DNA from: Nostoc calcicola FACHB-3891
GTDB lineage: Bacteria > Cyanobacteriota > Cyanobacteriia > Cyanobacteriales > Nostocaceae
Reading direction: 5' to 3'
NCBI RefSeq assembly: GCF_014697355.1
Contig: NZ_JACJRQ010000014.1
Span: 62,001-126,000 of the forward strand
Length of the DNA: 64,000 bases
Shown here: positions 16,617-25,861 of the stretch, one piece after another
Layout: every line of letters begins with the position of its first letter
Position numbering within the stretch: position 1 is the first letter of the stretch
Translations under genes and position numbers: made by a program
Notes under the pieces: generated by a model
The model's input: the letters and a program-made list of their open reading frames with translations, nothing else
Database searches by the model: none
Told to the model about the DNA's origin: nothing

Positions 16617-17960
16617 ATGTTAGCCAGTGTAATGAAACATCTTCGTCAATTTGAACCGTTTATTGCACTACCACACCTAATTAAATGGTTGCCCATTTCC
16701 TTTGTAGTTGGCATTCTCGCGGGAACTGCATCTGCGGCTCTTTTGGCATCATTAGAATGGGCAACCGATTGGCGAGAATCACATAAGTGGATTATTGCTT
16801 TGCTTCCCCTTGGAGGATTTTTGAGTGGTTTAATTTATCATCAATTTGGTCGCACAGTGGAAGCCGGAAATAATCTTTTGCTGGAAGAAATCCATAATCC
16901 TAAGAATATTATTCCCGCACGTATGGCTCCTCTTGTTTTACTAGGAACAGACCTCACTCACTTCTTTGGTGGTTCAGCCGGTCGGGAAGGTACAGCGTTA
17001 CAAATGGGTGCTTCTTTAGCAGATCAGTTAACTAAAATCTTCCATTTTAAAGGAGCCAATCGGCGAATTTTATTAACAGCAGGTATCAGTGGGGGATTTG
17101 CTTCTGTTTTCGGTACACCCCTTGCAGGAACTGTATTTGGTCTAGAAGTGTTAGCCATTGGTAAAATTCATTATGACGCTCTTTTTGCTTCTTTGATTGC
17201 CGCGATCGTTGGCAATCAAGTAACTTTACTATTTGGTTTACATCATACAGCATACCGACATGCTCCATCCATACCGACGTTAACAATTTGGGGATTAATT
17301 TCTGCGATTATTGCAGGTGTAATCTTTGGAATAGTTGCAAGATTTTTTGCTCAAGTAACTCACAAAGTCAGTCACTTTTTTAAAGCCAAAATCTCCTATG
17401 CTCCAATACGTCCTTTAATCGGCGGTGCCCTGATAGCAATAATTGTGATTTTAAGTGGTACAACTAAGTACATTGGGCTTGGTATCCCAACTATCGTTGA
17501 TGCTTTCTACACTCAGCTACCACCTTGGGATTTTGCAGCCAAATTGGGGTTAACTGCTTTAACTTTAGGTGCAGGTTTTAAAGGAGGAGAGGTAACACCT
17601 TTGTTTTTTATTGGTGCAACCTTAGGTAATGCTTTGTCATTGATTTTGGGATTACCCGCACCACTATTAGCAGGAATGGGATTTGTGGGTGTGTTTGCAG
17701 GTGCAGCCAATACACCTTTAGCATCAACTCTCATGGGAATTGAATTATTTGGTTTAGAATCAGGGGTATTTATTGCTATTGGTTGTGTAGTAAGTTACTT
17801 ATTTTCTGGTCATTCCGGAATTTATTCATCACAGCGTATCGGGTTGAGTAAATACTCTACTGTATCTTTAGAAGAAGGGGTGACCTTGGCTAATTATAGG
17901 CGAGGTAAAATTGAATTACCTGGTGATAGTGAACAAAGAGAAAGTAATTCTCAGGAATAA
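16617..17960 (+). CDS. ClC-family fluoride/proton antiporter
   Basis: The 447-residue ClC-fold protein has about ten hydrophobic segments. Its selectivity loop is FGGSAGREGTALQMG (about residues 117-132), containing the gating glutamate of the REG motif. The second half has GFKGGEVTPLFFIGATLGN. The fluoride riboswitch directly upstream identifies it as the fluoride-exporting branch (CLC-F), which protects enolase and pyrophosphatase from fluoride. AAGGAG lies nine bases before the ATG. Confidence 0.92.
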   Translation: MLASVMKHLRQFEPFIALPHLIKWLPISFVVGILAGTASAALLASLEWATDWRESHKWIIALLPLGGFLSGLIYHQFGRTVEAGNNLLLEEIHNPKNIIPARMAPLVLLGTDLTHFFGGSAGREGTALQMGASLADQLTKIFHFKGANRRILLTAGISGGFASVFGTPLAGTVFGLEVLAIGKIHYDALFASLIAAIVGNQVTLLFGLHHTAYRHAPSIPTLTIWGLISAIIAGVIFGIVARFFAQVTHKVSHFFKAKISYAPIRPLIGGALIAIIVILSGTTKYIGLGIPTIVDAFYTQLPPWDFAAKLGLTALTLGAGFKGGEVTPLFFIGATLGNALSLILGLPAPLLAGMGFVGVFAGAANTPLASTLMGIELFGLESGVFIAIGCVVSYLFSGHSGIYSSQRIGLSKYSTVSLEEGVTLANYRRGKIELPGDSEQRESNSQE

Positions 17961-18102
17961 ATTTTTGATGCAATGATTAGCGAGAATATTAAGCGTTATT
18001 TGTCATTGGGAGTGTTGACTGTTGAATGAGGTTTGGTAAAAAAATTGTCAAATCGACTCAAAAACACGATAATTTCACCAAGTCCCCGTGTCGCTTTGAA
18101 CA

Positions 18103-19452
18103 ATGTCAGCAAATAAAGCGTTTAAGAAAGTCAAAAAATCTCTCCAAGCAGCTGGAATCAAGTTTGTCCGCATTCTTTGGTGCGACAACGCCAACATCAT
18201 TCGCGGTAAAGCTGTTCGCGTAGAAATGTTATCCCACTACTTTGACTATGGTGTAGGCATTTCTGCGGGACAACAGGGAGTACCTGTAATGTATGATGCT
18301 GTTATCCCCCAAACTGGCCTAACCCCAGTAGGTGAAATCCGCTTAATACCAGATTGGTTTAGCTTCACTCCTTTACCCTACGCTCTTGGCCATGCTCGTG
18401 TCATCGGAAACATGGTATTGAATAGCAGTCCTTGGGCGTTGTGTCCCCGTAATTTTCTGGTACGAATGATTGAGGCGGCTAGACGGGAGGGGTTGGAAAT
18501 TCGCGCTGCATTTGAAAATGAATTTTACTTATTACGGCAAACAGCAGAGGGTATTCTAGCCGCAGATTCCACGGTTTTTGCTTCTACCCAAGCAATGGAT
18601 AGAAATCGAAAAGTAATTGATGAGATTGCTGAAGCACTCATAGCCCAAGGAATTCCTGTAGAGCAGTATTATCCAGAATCTGGCCCTGGTCAACAGGAAA
18701 TCTCTATACGATATACTGATGCTTTACGGGCAGCAGACTGGCAGATTAGCTTTAGAGAAACCGTCAGAGCGATCGCTCTTCAACACAACCTCACAGCCTC
18801 TTTCTTACCGAAAATCTTTGATGATGCAGCCGGTAGCGGTTCCCACATCCATTTTAGCCTTTGGCGTAACGGGCAAAATATCTTACCAGACCCCCAAGGT
18901 ATCTGCGGCGTTTCCCAAATAGGTGAAGCATTTATCGCCGGCATACTAGATCATCTGCCAGCATTGATGGCGTTGACTACCCCTAGTACTAATTCTTACC
19001 GCCGCATTCGTCCTCACTGTTGGAGTGGTGCTTTCCGCTGTTGGGGACTAGACAACCGTGAAGCCGCCGTCAGAGTACCAAGCAATCCCGCATTCAATGG
19101 TTCCACCCATTTCGAGTTAAAAACCGTTGATGCATCAGCTAATCCTTACCTGGCTTTAGGTGCTGCGATCGCAGCCGGACTCGATGGTGTACAACGAACT
19201 CTCAAACCGGGGAATCCCGTTGCACAAGACCCCGGACATTTGCCAATAGAAGAACGTCAGGCCAATGGTATTGACCTTTTACCACAAAACTTGGGCGAAG
19301 CTTTAGAGTTTTTAAAACAAGATACTATGCTTTTAAACGCTTTAAATCCAGAATTGTCAACAGCTTTTTTAGCAGTGCGTCAAGCAGAGTGGGAAGCGAT
19401 GAAAGATTGGGAATTGCAAGCAGAAGTCAAGCTTTTATTAGAGAAATACTAA
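18103..19452 (+). CDS. glutamine-synthetase-family ligase (FluG/NodGS C-terminal-half type)
   Basis: The 449-residue protein has a glutamine-synthetase beta-grasp domain (KFVRILWCDNANIIRGKAV) and a catalytic barrel with AAFENEFYLL, ESGPGQQEISIRY, GSGSHIHFSLW and a C-terminal RVPS block with NREAAVR. It lacks the adenylylation-loop sequence of GlnA. This type forms gamma-glutamyl amides with unusual amines. In fungi (FluG) and plants (NodGS) the same domain is fused behind an amidohydrolase, and a separate homologue of that amidohydrolase lies at 22623. The ATG at 18103 is used. Confidence 0.85.
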   Translation: MSANKAFKKVKKSLQAAGIKFVRILWCDNANIIRGKAVRVEMLSHYFDYGVGISAGQQGVPVMYDAVIPQTGLTPVGEIRLIPDWFSFTPLPYALGHARVIGNMVLNSSPWALCPRNFLVRMIEAARREGLEIRAAFENEFYLLRQTAEGILAADSTVFASTQAMDRNRKVIDEIAEALIAQGIPVEQYYPESGPGQQEISIRYTDALRAADWQISFRETVRAIALQHNLTASFLPKIFDDAAGSGSHIHFSLWRNGQNILPDPQGICGVSQIGEAFIAGILDHLPALMALTTPSTNSYRRIRPHCWSGAFRCWGLDNREAAVRVPSNPAFNGSTHFELKTVDASANPYLALGAAIAAGLDGVQRTLKPGNPVAQDPGHLPIEERQANGIDLLPQNLGEALEFLKQDTMLLNALNPELSTAFLAVRQAEWEAMKDWELQAEVKLLLEKY

Positions 19453-19853
19453 AGTTATAGTGGTTTTGACAGCAATTTTCAGGTAATCATAATAATTCAT
19501 TTATTACAACATAAGTGAGCTTTCGCTATAGAAGCATTAATCACTACCCGACCTATCCCAATACTTTGTAAAAAGTATTGCATTCCTATCTGATTCCGGA
19601 ACAAGATTTCAGATAAAACCTTGATAAATCAAATCTAAGTCTTGTAAAAGAAAGCAAATCCCACGTTTTTTATGTTTAAATTACATAAATGCCGAATAAA
19701 TTTAGTTTCCCATAGTTAAAAGCTACTTATAAATACATTGTTTTTGACGGAAGTAGCTCCAGGAGAATACGATACGTAGATCTAATGTGTAGAATTTTGG
19801 TGTTGAGGTCATTTACTTGAGATTCTCAATTACAGTGCATCCAGGTTTCATTT
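19453..19853. other. intergenic region upstream of the GAF protein
   Basis: I see no gene, repeat or RNA here. The stretch is AT-rich and must hold the promoter and leader of the photoreceptor-like gene. Confidence 0.4.
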
Positions 19854-22427
19854 ATGAGTCAGTCTTTTTCTGAAAACCAAGCACGGCGAAATCGTCAACA
19901 AAACCTGTGGCAACAAAAATGGAGTTTAAAGACTAAAGCAATAATTTGGGCACTCAGCATCAGTGTCCTGCCTGTGGTTGCAATTGGAACAGCTACTTAC
20001 TACTATGGCGTTGATGTAATTACCAAAAAAATCCCCCAAGTCAAACAAGAGAGTGGGAAAAGTGCAACAGAAACTGAACTAGCTCTAGAAAGACAACTAT
20101 CACTCTTGTTAACTGGTATGGGGGTAACAGCAGTTTTCGCAGGTGCGATCGCAACTTTTGTAGTTAATCGCACTATTACTCGCATCAAAAACGCTGCTGA
20201 GACTACTAATAATATCAAAAATAGGCTACGTCCAAATAGCGAGTTTACCCAAGTTTTCATCGCTAGCAATGATGAATTAGTGATGTTAGAGAGAAACATC
20301 AGCTTATTCACAGAGTTACTTTCAGTTTTGGAACAGGAGAAAGCAGCCGAAACTGATTACTCCCAACTATTGATTAAAATTACCCAGTGGGTTCGAGAAT
20401 CATTCAATCAAGAAGATGTTCTCAAAACTACCTCAGAAGAAATTCGCAGAGCTTTAAGCCTCGATCGCGTGAGCATTTTTTGCTTTAATTCTGACTCTAA
20501 TGGCACCTTTATCACAGAATCAGTAGCACCAGGTTTACCGAAAGTATTAGGAGTTACAGTCTCTGACCCTGGGTTTGAGGTAGGGTACCGAGAAAAATAC
20601 CAGAATGGTACCCTTCGTGCCATTGATGATATCAGTCAAGCCGATCTCACTGATGGTGATATTGAGTTGCTGGAGCAATTTGCTGTCAAATCTAGTTTAG
20701 TAGCACCGATTCTCAAAGACAAACAGCTATTCGGTTTATTAATTGCACATCAGTGTTCGAGACTGCGTTTTTGGCAGCAATCTGAGATTGATTTATTCGC
20801 TCAAATAGCTATGCAAGTGGGATTTGCCCTTGACTACGCCACGGTTCTAGAACAAATAGATACCAAAGCAAATAAAGCTCAGATATTTATAGAAATTACC
20901 CGCAGCATTCGCCAATCCCTCAACGAAGAGGATGTCCTCAAAACCACCGTTGAAGAGGTTCGCAAAGCACTAAGTACTGACCGAGTGCTAGTTTATAGCT
21001 TTAATGCTAATTGGTCTGGAATTATAATTGCCGAATCAGTGGTTCCAGGTTATCCCAAAGTTTTGCGGTCTGAAATTGAAGACCCATGTTTTGGTAAAGG
21101 CTATGTACAAAAATATCAGTCTGGTCGCGTTCAAGCCACAAACAACATTTACCAAGCAGGTTTGACTGATTGTCACATTAACCTGTTGGAATCCTTTGCT
21201 GTCCAAGCAAATTTAGTCGCCCCAATTATTAAAGATAAACAGCTATTTGGCTTGTTAATTGCACATCAGTGTTCTAGACCCCGTGATTGGCAACAGTCTG
21301 AAATTGATTTCTTTGCTCAGATAGCCACCCAAGTGGGATTTGGTCTTGACCATGCAAGGCTTCTGCAACGAATCGAGGCTGAAGGTGTGCAAAGTCAGTT
21401 GCTGGCGGATATTATCCGCAGCATTCGCCAATCCCTCAACGAAGAGGATGTCCTCAAAACCACTGTAGAAGAAGTTCGGAAAGTACTCAGCGCTGACAGA
21501 GTACTGGTTTATAGCTTTAATGCTAATTGGTCTGGAACTGTGATTGCTGAATCAGTTGTTCTCACCTACCCAAAAATTTTGCGTTCTGAAATCCAAGACC
21601 TATATTTTGCTCAAGGCTATGTGCAAGACTATCAATCTGGTCGCGTTCTAGCGATAAACAACATTTATGAAATTGGTTTGGCTGATTCTGAAATTAGCCT
21701 GCTGGAATCCTTTGCTGTGAAAGCAAATTTGGTCGCCCCCATTATTAAAGATCAACAGCTATTCGGCTTGTTAATTGCACATCAGTGTTCTAGACCCCGT
21801 GATTGGCAACAGTCTGAGATTGATTTATTTGCCCAGATAGCCATCCAAGTGGGATTTGCTCTCGACCATGCGAGGCTCCTGCAACGAATCAATGCTGAAA
21901 GTATGCGAAGTCAGTTACTGACGGATATTACCCGCAGCATTCGCCAATCACTCAAAGAAGAGGATATCCTCAAAACCACCGTGGAAGAAGTCCGCAAAGC
22001 ACTTAGTATTGACCGAGTACTGGTTTATAGCTTTTACGCGAATTGGTTCGGAATTATCATTGCCGAATCAGTGGTTCCGGGTTATCCCAAAGTTTTGCGG
22101 TCTAAAATCCACGACCCCTGTTTCACTCAAAGTTATGTGGAAAAGTACCAATCTGGTCAGGTTGTCGCAATCAAGAACATTTATAAGGCAGGTTTGGCTG
22201 ATTGTCACATTAGCCTGCTGGAATCCTTCGCGGTGAAAGCAAATTTAGTCGCACCCATTATCAAAGATGAGCAGCTATTTGGTTTGTTAATTGGACATCA
22301 GTGTTCTGCGCCCCGTGACTGGCAACAGCCTGAGATTGATTTGTTTGCTCAGATAGCCATGCAAGTAGGATTTACTCTCGATCATGCTAGGCTTTTACAA
22401 GCATATCAAGCTGCTGAAGCTAACTAG
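19854..22427 (+). CDS. membrane protein with four GAF domains, two of them DXCF cyanobacteriochrome type; no output domain
   Basis: Two membrane helices (about 27-48 and 83-105) flank a short periplasmic loop. A HAMP-like linker and four GAF repeats of about 165 residues follow (roughly 185-335, 355-505, 525-675, 695-850). GAF2 has DPCF (Cys412) and CH (Cys440-His441). GAF4 has DPCF (Cys756) and CH (Cys784-His785). These are the two bilin-attachment cysteines of DXCF cyanobacteriochromes, usually blue/green photoreceptors. GAF1 (DPGF, GD) and GAF3 (DLYF, SE) have lost both. The protein ends just after GAF4 (LLQAYQAAEAN), with no kinase or chemotaxis domain, unlike PixJ/TaxD proteins. It must act through a partner or is a truncated receptor. 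Confidence 0.85.
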   Translation: MSQSFSENQARRNRQQNLWQQKWSLKTKAIIWALSISVLPVVAIGTATYYYGVDVITKKIPQVKQESGKSATETELALERQLSLLLTGMGVTAVFAGAIATFVVNRTITRIKNAAETTNNIKNRLRPNSEFTQVFIASNDELVMLERNISLFTELLSVLEQEKAAETDYSQLLIKITQWVRESFNQEDVLKTTSEEIRRALSLDRVSIFCFNSDSNGTFITESVAPGLPKVLGVTVSDPGFEVGYREKYQNGTLRAIDDISQADLTDGDIELLEQFAVKSSLVAPILKDKQLFGLLIAHQCSRLRFWQQSEIDLFAQIAMQVGFALDYATVLEQIDTKANKAQIFIEITRSIRQSLNEEDVLKTTVEEVRKALSTDRVLVYSFNANWSGIIIAESVVPGYPKVLRSEIEDPCFGKGYVQKYQSGRVQATNNIYQAGLTDCHINLLESFAVQANLVAPIIKDKQLFGLLIAHQCSRPRDWQQSEIDFFAQIATQVGFGLDHARLLQRIEAEGVQSQLLADIIRSIRQSLNEEDVLKTTVEEVRKVLSADRVLVYSFNANWSGTVIAESVVLTYPKILRSEIQDLYFAQGYVQDYQSGRVLAINNIYEIGLADSEISLLESFAVKANLVAPIIKDQQLFGLLIAHQCSRPRDWQQSEIDLFAQIAIQVGFALDHARLLQRINAESMRSQLLTDITRSIRQSLKEEDILKTTVEEVRKALSIDRVLVYSFYANWFGIIIAESVVPGYPKVLRSKIHDPCFTQSYVEKYQSGQVVAIKNIYKAGLADCHISLLESFAVKANLVAPIIKDEQLFGLLIGHQCSAPRDWQQPEIDLFAQIAMQVGFTLDHARLLQAYQAAEAN

Positions 22428-22439
22428 TAGTTTGCCAAG

Positions 22440-22525
22440 TGAACTTGGTGGGGTAAAGGGTAAAGGGGAAGGGGGAAAGGTTTCAAATCCCTTACCCCTT
22501 CCCCTTTCCCCAGCCATCACGCAGC
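22440..22525. repeat. purine/pyrimidine heptamer hairpin
   Basis: GGTAAAGGGGAAGGGGGAAAGG pairs imperfectly with CCTTACCCCTTCCCCTTTCC. The structure lies just after the GAF gene and may end its transcript. At 22588-22612 a second small palindrome (GGTAGCACACCTGTGCTACC) precedes the amidohydrolase start. Confidence 0.6.
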
Positions 22526-22622
22526 ATTTTTGGGTTGACAGACTACTAGCTAGATATAGCAATTTTCACTGGAGTCAAGTACACGGGAGGGTAGCACACC
22601 TGTGCTACCTACAAATTGAAAG

Positions 22623-23759
22623 ATGAATCTTGCTGATATTCTCCTGATTGACCAACACGCGCACAATCTGTTACGACCTGAAGTAGCTGGGCGTTATCCT
22701 TATGCTGCTGCTTTTACCGAGGGCTATGATTCGGAGATTATCAATTATCATGCCCGTCAAACTTTCTTTTATCGGCGCAGTCTCCGAGAGATTGCCACTT
22801 TATTAGAATGTGAAGCCCAGGAAGCAGCAATTTTGGCACGTCGGCAAAGCTTAGGACTAGAAAATCTCACACAACTATATTTCAGCGCTGCCAACTTGCA
22901 AGCAATTTATTTAGATGATGGATTGCAGTCAGAAAATATTTTGCCCATATCATGGCATGAAAGATTTATTTCGGTGCAAAGGATTTTGCGTTTGGAAGTA
23001 TTGGCAGAACAGCTAATTCCCCAAATAGAAAATTTTGAGACTTTCGTGGAAACATTCAACAGCCAACTTGACCCGCCACCAAATGGGGTTGTAGCTTTTA
23101 AAAGCATTGTTTGTTACCGTACTGGTTTAGATATTCAACCCGTTGCTGTGGATGTAGCTGCTACTAATTTTTATCACCTCAAACAACAGGTGCAAAATCA
23201 ACCTCTGCGTCTTGTAAACAAACCACTGATTGATTTTCTCTTACAACAAGCGTTGTTAATTGCGGCTAAATATCGGCTACCAGTGCAATTGCATACTGGT
23301 TATGGCGACCCTGATTTAGATTTACGATTGGCGAATCCTTTGCATTTGCGATCGCTCTTAGAATCAACCCAATATCGCAATGCACCCATTGTACTGCTAC
23401 ACGCTTCCTATCCTTATATGCGAGAAGCTGGATATCTAGCTTCTGTTTACCCCCAAGTCTATTTAGATTTTGGTTTAGCAATACCATTTTTAAGTGTATC
23501 TGGAATGCGGGAGACAATACGCCAATTATTAGAATTAACTCCTACTACTAAATTGATGTATTCTTCAGATGCACACTCGATTCCAGAGTTGTATTATTTG
23601 GCGGCAAAATGGGGGCGTCAGTTGCTGGGAGAACTGCTAGAACAAGCAATTCAGGATTCAGATATTACAGCAAGTGAAGCTGAGGCGATCGCACTTGCAA
23701 TTTTACGTCAAAATGCTCTGAGTTTATATAGCAATCCTGCATTATTGGTGAAAAATTAG
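22623..23759 (+). CDS. amidohydrolase-2-like TIM-barrel protein (FluG/NodGS N-terminal-half type)
   Basis: This 378-residue metal-dependent hydrolase homologue begins with a metal-binding HAH (IDQHAHN). Its mid-protein block is FKSIVCYRTGL. Later metal or substrate motifs are QLHTGYGDPDLDLR, LLHASYPY and YSSDAHSIPELYYLAAKWGR, the last with the catalytic Asp. These blocks match the N-terminal half of fungal FluG and plant NodGS, whose C-terminal half is a glutamine-synthetase-like ligase such as the one at 18103. The two proteins may act together on a gamma-glutamyl compound. The start is the ATG at 22623. Confidence 0.85.
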   Translation: MNLADILLIDQHAHNLLRPEVAGRYPYAAAFTEGYDSEIINYHARQTFFYRRSLREIATLLECEAQEAAILARRQSLGLENLTQLYFSAANLQAIYLDDGLQSENILPISWHERFISVQRILRLEVLAEQLIPQIENFETFVETFNSQLDPPPNGVVAFKSIVCYRTGLDIQPVAVDVAATNFYHLKQQVQNQPLRLVNKPLIDFLLQQALLIAAKYRLPVQLHTGYGDPDLDLRLANPLHLRSLLESTQYRNAPIVLLHASYPYMREAGYLASVYPQVYLDFGLAIPFLSVSGMRETIRQLLELTPTTKLMYSSDAHSIPELYYLAAKWGRQLLGELLEQAIQDSDITASEAEAIALAILRQNALSLYSNPALLVKN

Positions 23760-23800
23760 ATCCCCAACTTATTACTAGAAGTCGGGGATCTAGACAGCCT

Positions 23801-25279
23801 CTAAATGATAGTCTCAGCCGCCAAAGTTTCTATCTTAACGATCAAATCGTCAAAGTCTTGATCCCCTCCCCCGTATAGATCCTCAAAACCGTATTCAATT
23901 GATGGTAAAACTTTGACATCAGATTCTTGATTGGGGTTAGCTTCCGTTGAGGATAACACTTTGACGTGAGACGCTTTATCGGGGTTAGCTGCCTTATCAA
24001 AGAAGTAAGCTTTAGGAGTTCCCGATTGTTTTTGCTCATTTTTGGGATTTTGCTGTAAGAATTGGTTTGGAGTTCCGTTAGCAATCAAGAATACTCCATA
24101 TTTTGGCCCACCCTCTAACTCGCCTTGAAAAGTATCTCCTTTTTTATACGAACCTTCATCTGCACCTGGTAAAGGAATGCGATTTTTAACCACAGTTGCA
24201 GCATAATCAGGAGCGCCTGGTTTTACTCCAGCAACACTTCCATCATCATCCATTGCAAAAATACCAAAAGTGTTGTTGTAGCCAATATTGGTAGGAACAG
24301 TAACAGTTATCTTAACCTTATATCTTGTCTGAGGATCGGTAATGATATTACCATCATCCCCTGGAATTAGGGGTTTTGGTTTGCGAATTACATTAAGAAA
24401 TGCTCTTACAGAACCGTTGTTCTCTGCGTAATTGACATCCCAGTGTACAAATTTCAGCGTACCTGGGTTTAAAACTGTCATTTTTAAATAGGTTCCTACT
24501 GGAAAATAGGTCTTACCATCATCCAAAGTCCCAACCAAACTACCGTATGTAAAGTTAAAATTATTGGTTGCTAATCCATTACCATACCTGGTCTTATTAT
24601 CCGATTCAGCTACACCATTAGCATTGACATCCCATACTTTAGTCAGTGAGTATATACTCCACAAATCTTTGGGGTGAACAGCAACTGTTAGTACATCCTC
24701 TGGCTTTAATTGAAGATTTGTATTTAAATGAGTCTCTGTACCCGCTTTGCCATTCACGCTGTGTATTTTAGAATGAATATCAAAATACTTCCCATATAGC
24801 GATATATCATTGTCAATTGGGTCGTCATGGTTAAACGCTTTTTTAACTTCAACATTCGCTGTTATAACTCCATCATTGGTGTTGTGGTCACCACCCCAAA
24901 AGACCAATTTCAGTCTACCTGCTGTTAAAACTGTCAATTCTAAATGGGTTCCTACAGGAAAATAGGTGGTGCCATTATCCACAGTACCAATCAGACTACC
25001 AAAGGGAAATTGAAAGTCAGCTTTTTGGGTTATTGTTCTTACTGTTCCTGCTGGTTCTTGATAAATACCATCATAGGTTTTTGGCTCAAGAGATATGCCG
25101 TTAGCATTCACCCACGATTTTGAAGAAATCGCGTATGGAGTCCATTTCTCTTGCGGGTCAACATCAATTATTAGTAAGTCACCATCCTCTAAGTCAATTT
25201 TTGTATCGAAAAGTGGGCCTTCTGTTGAATTGTTGACTTTTGCCTCGATTTTAAATGGTGTTTTTGGTACTATTCCCAT
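23801..25279 (-). CDS. tandem PA-IL-like lectin-domain protein with C-terminal DUF4114
   Basis: The 492-residue protein starts at the ATG at 25279, which has AAAGGAG eight bases upstream and matches the paralogue at 26758. Two homologous domains of about 150 residues (1-150 and 155-300) each contain GD-(L/V)-L-x-(I/V), a KW or LW segment, a FPFGSLIGT or YGSLVGT strand and a terminal W-x-G/N-x-D/Y-x-NxNDG or NNG motif. These resemble the calcium/galactose site of Pseudomonas LecA. A DUF4114-type domain ends in FEDLYGGGDQDFDDLIVKI. There is no Sec signal, as in LecA. Sugar binding is inferred, not shown. Confidence 0.7.
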   Translation of the reverse strand: MGIVPKTPFKIEAKVNNSTEGPLFDTKIDLEDGDLLIIDVDPQEKWTPYAISSKSWVNANGISLEPKTYDGIYQEPAGTVRTITQKADFQFPFGSLIGTVDNGTTYFPVGTHLELTVLTAGRLKLVFWGGDHNTNDGVITANVEVKKAFNHDDPIDNDISLYGKYFDIHSKIHSVNGKAGTETHLNTNLQLKPEDVLTVAVHPKDLWSIYSLTKVWDVNANGVAESDNKTRYGNGLATNNFNFTYGSLVGTLDDGKTYFPVGTYLKMTVLNPGTLKFVHWDVNYAENNGSVRAFLNVIRKPKPLIPGDDGNIITDPQTRYKVKITVTVPTNIGYNNTFGIFAMDDDGSVAGVKPGAPDYAATVVKNRIPLPGADEGSYKKGDTFQGELEGGPKYGVFLIANGTPNQFLQQNPKNEQKQSGTPKAYFFDKAANPDKASHVKVLSSTEANPNQESDVKVLPSIEYGFEDLYGGGDQDFDDLIVKIETLAAETII

Positions 25280-25568
25280 CGTTTTCTCCTTTTTACTGAT
25301 AGCAATCAAGTATTTTGATATGCTTGTATCTCAATCGGCGATAACCGCATTCAAGCAATCCTATTTAGGTTGTGAACAAAGATTATCTGCTGTGCAATGA
25401 TTTTGACTCTAAACTTGTTCACATTCTATTTAAGAATGCTATATAGCAATCCTAAATGAGTTAATAATTAATCCTCCCTAGTCCTCCTTAAAAGTGGTAA
25501 ATTAAGCAAGGCTTTTTAAGGAGGTTGGGCGGATATTCTCAAACCAAATCCCACTGATTGAACTACAT

Positions 25569-25717
25569 TGCCGTCTGATTTTTCACGGGATCTGGAAAAC
25601 CTCACATCCATTCCTCTCTCCTTGTAGGAGAAAGGCTTTGAATACTCCCCATTCCCTTGTAGCGAAGGGGGCTGGGGGGTTAGGTTTTCCACATCACGTG
25701 AAAAGTCAGATTGGCGT
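25569..25717. mobile_element. palindromic element, probable MITE
   Basis: The left end CCGTCTGATTTTTCACGGGA with GGAAAACCTC is about 80 percent complementary to the right end GGTTTTCCACATCACGTGAA with AAGTCAGATTGG. The middle is a second imperfect inverted repeat around CTCTCCTTGTAGGAG. It has no coding capacity. It lies in the 580-bp gap between the two lectin genes together with an AT-rich hairpin (25475-25530). Confidence 0.6.
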
Positions 25718-25861
25718 ATATCTTCTATTTCACTTTATACTTGTAGTTACCCAAATGCTTTATTGGTGTTGGTTAAATACGTAGTTTTGACGCATTTGGT
25801 ATGCATAAAGCTAAATTTAGCGATCTTTGGGCTGATAAATTGACAAAGATTCAAGAGTAAT

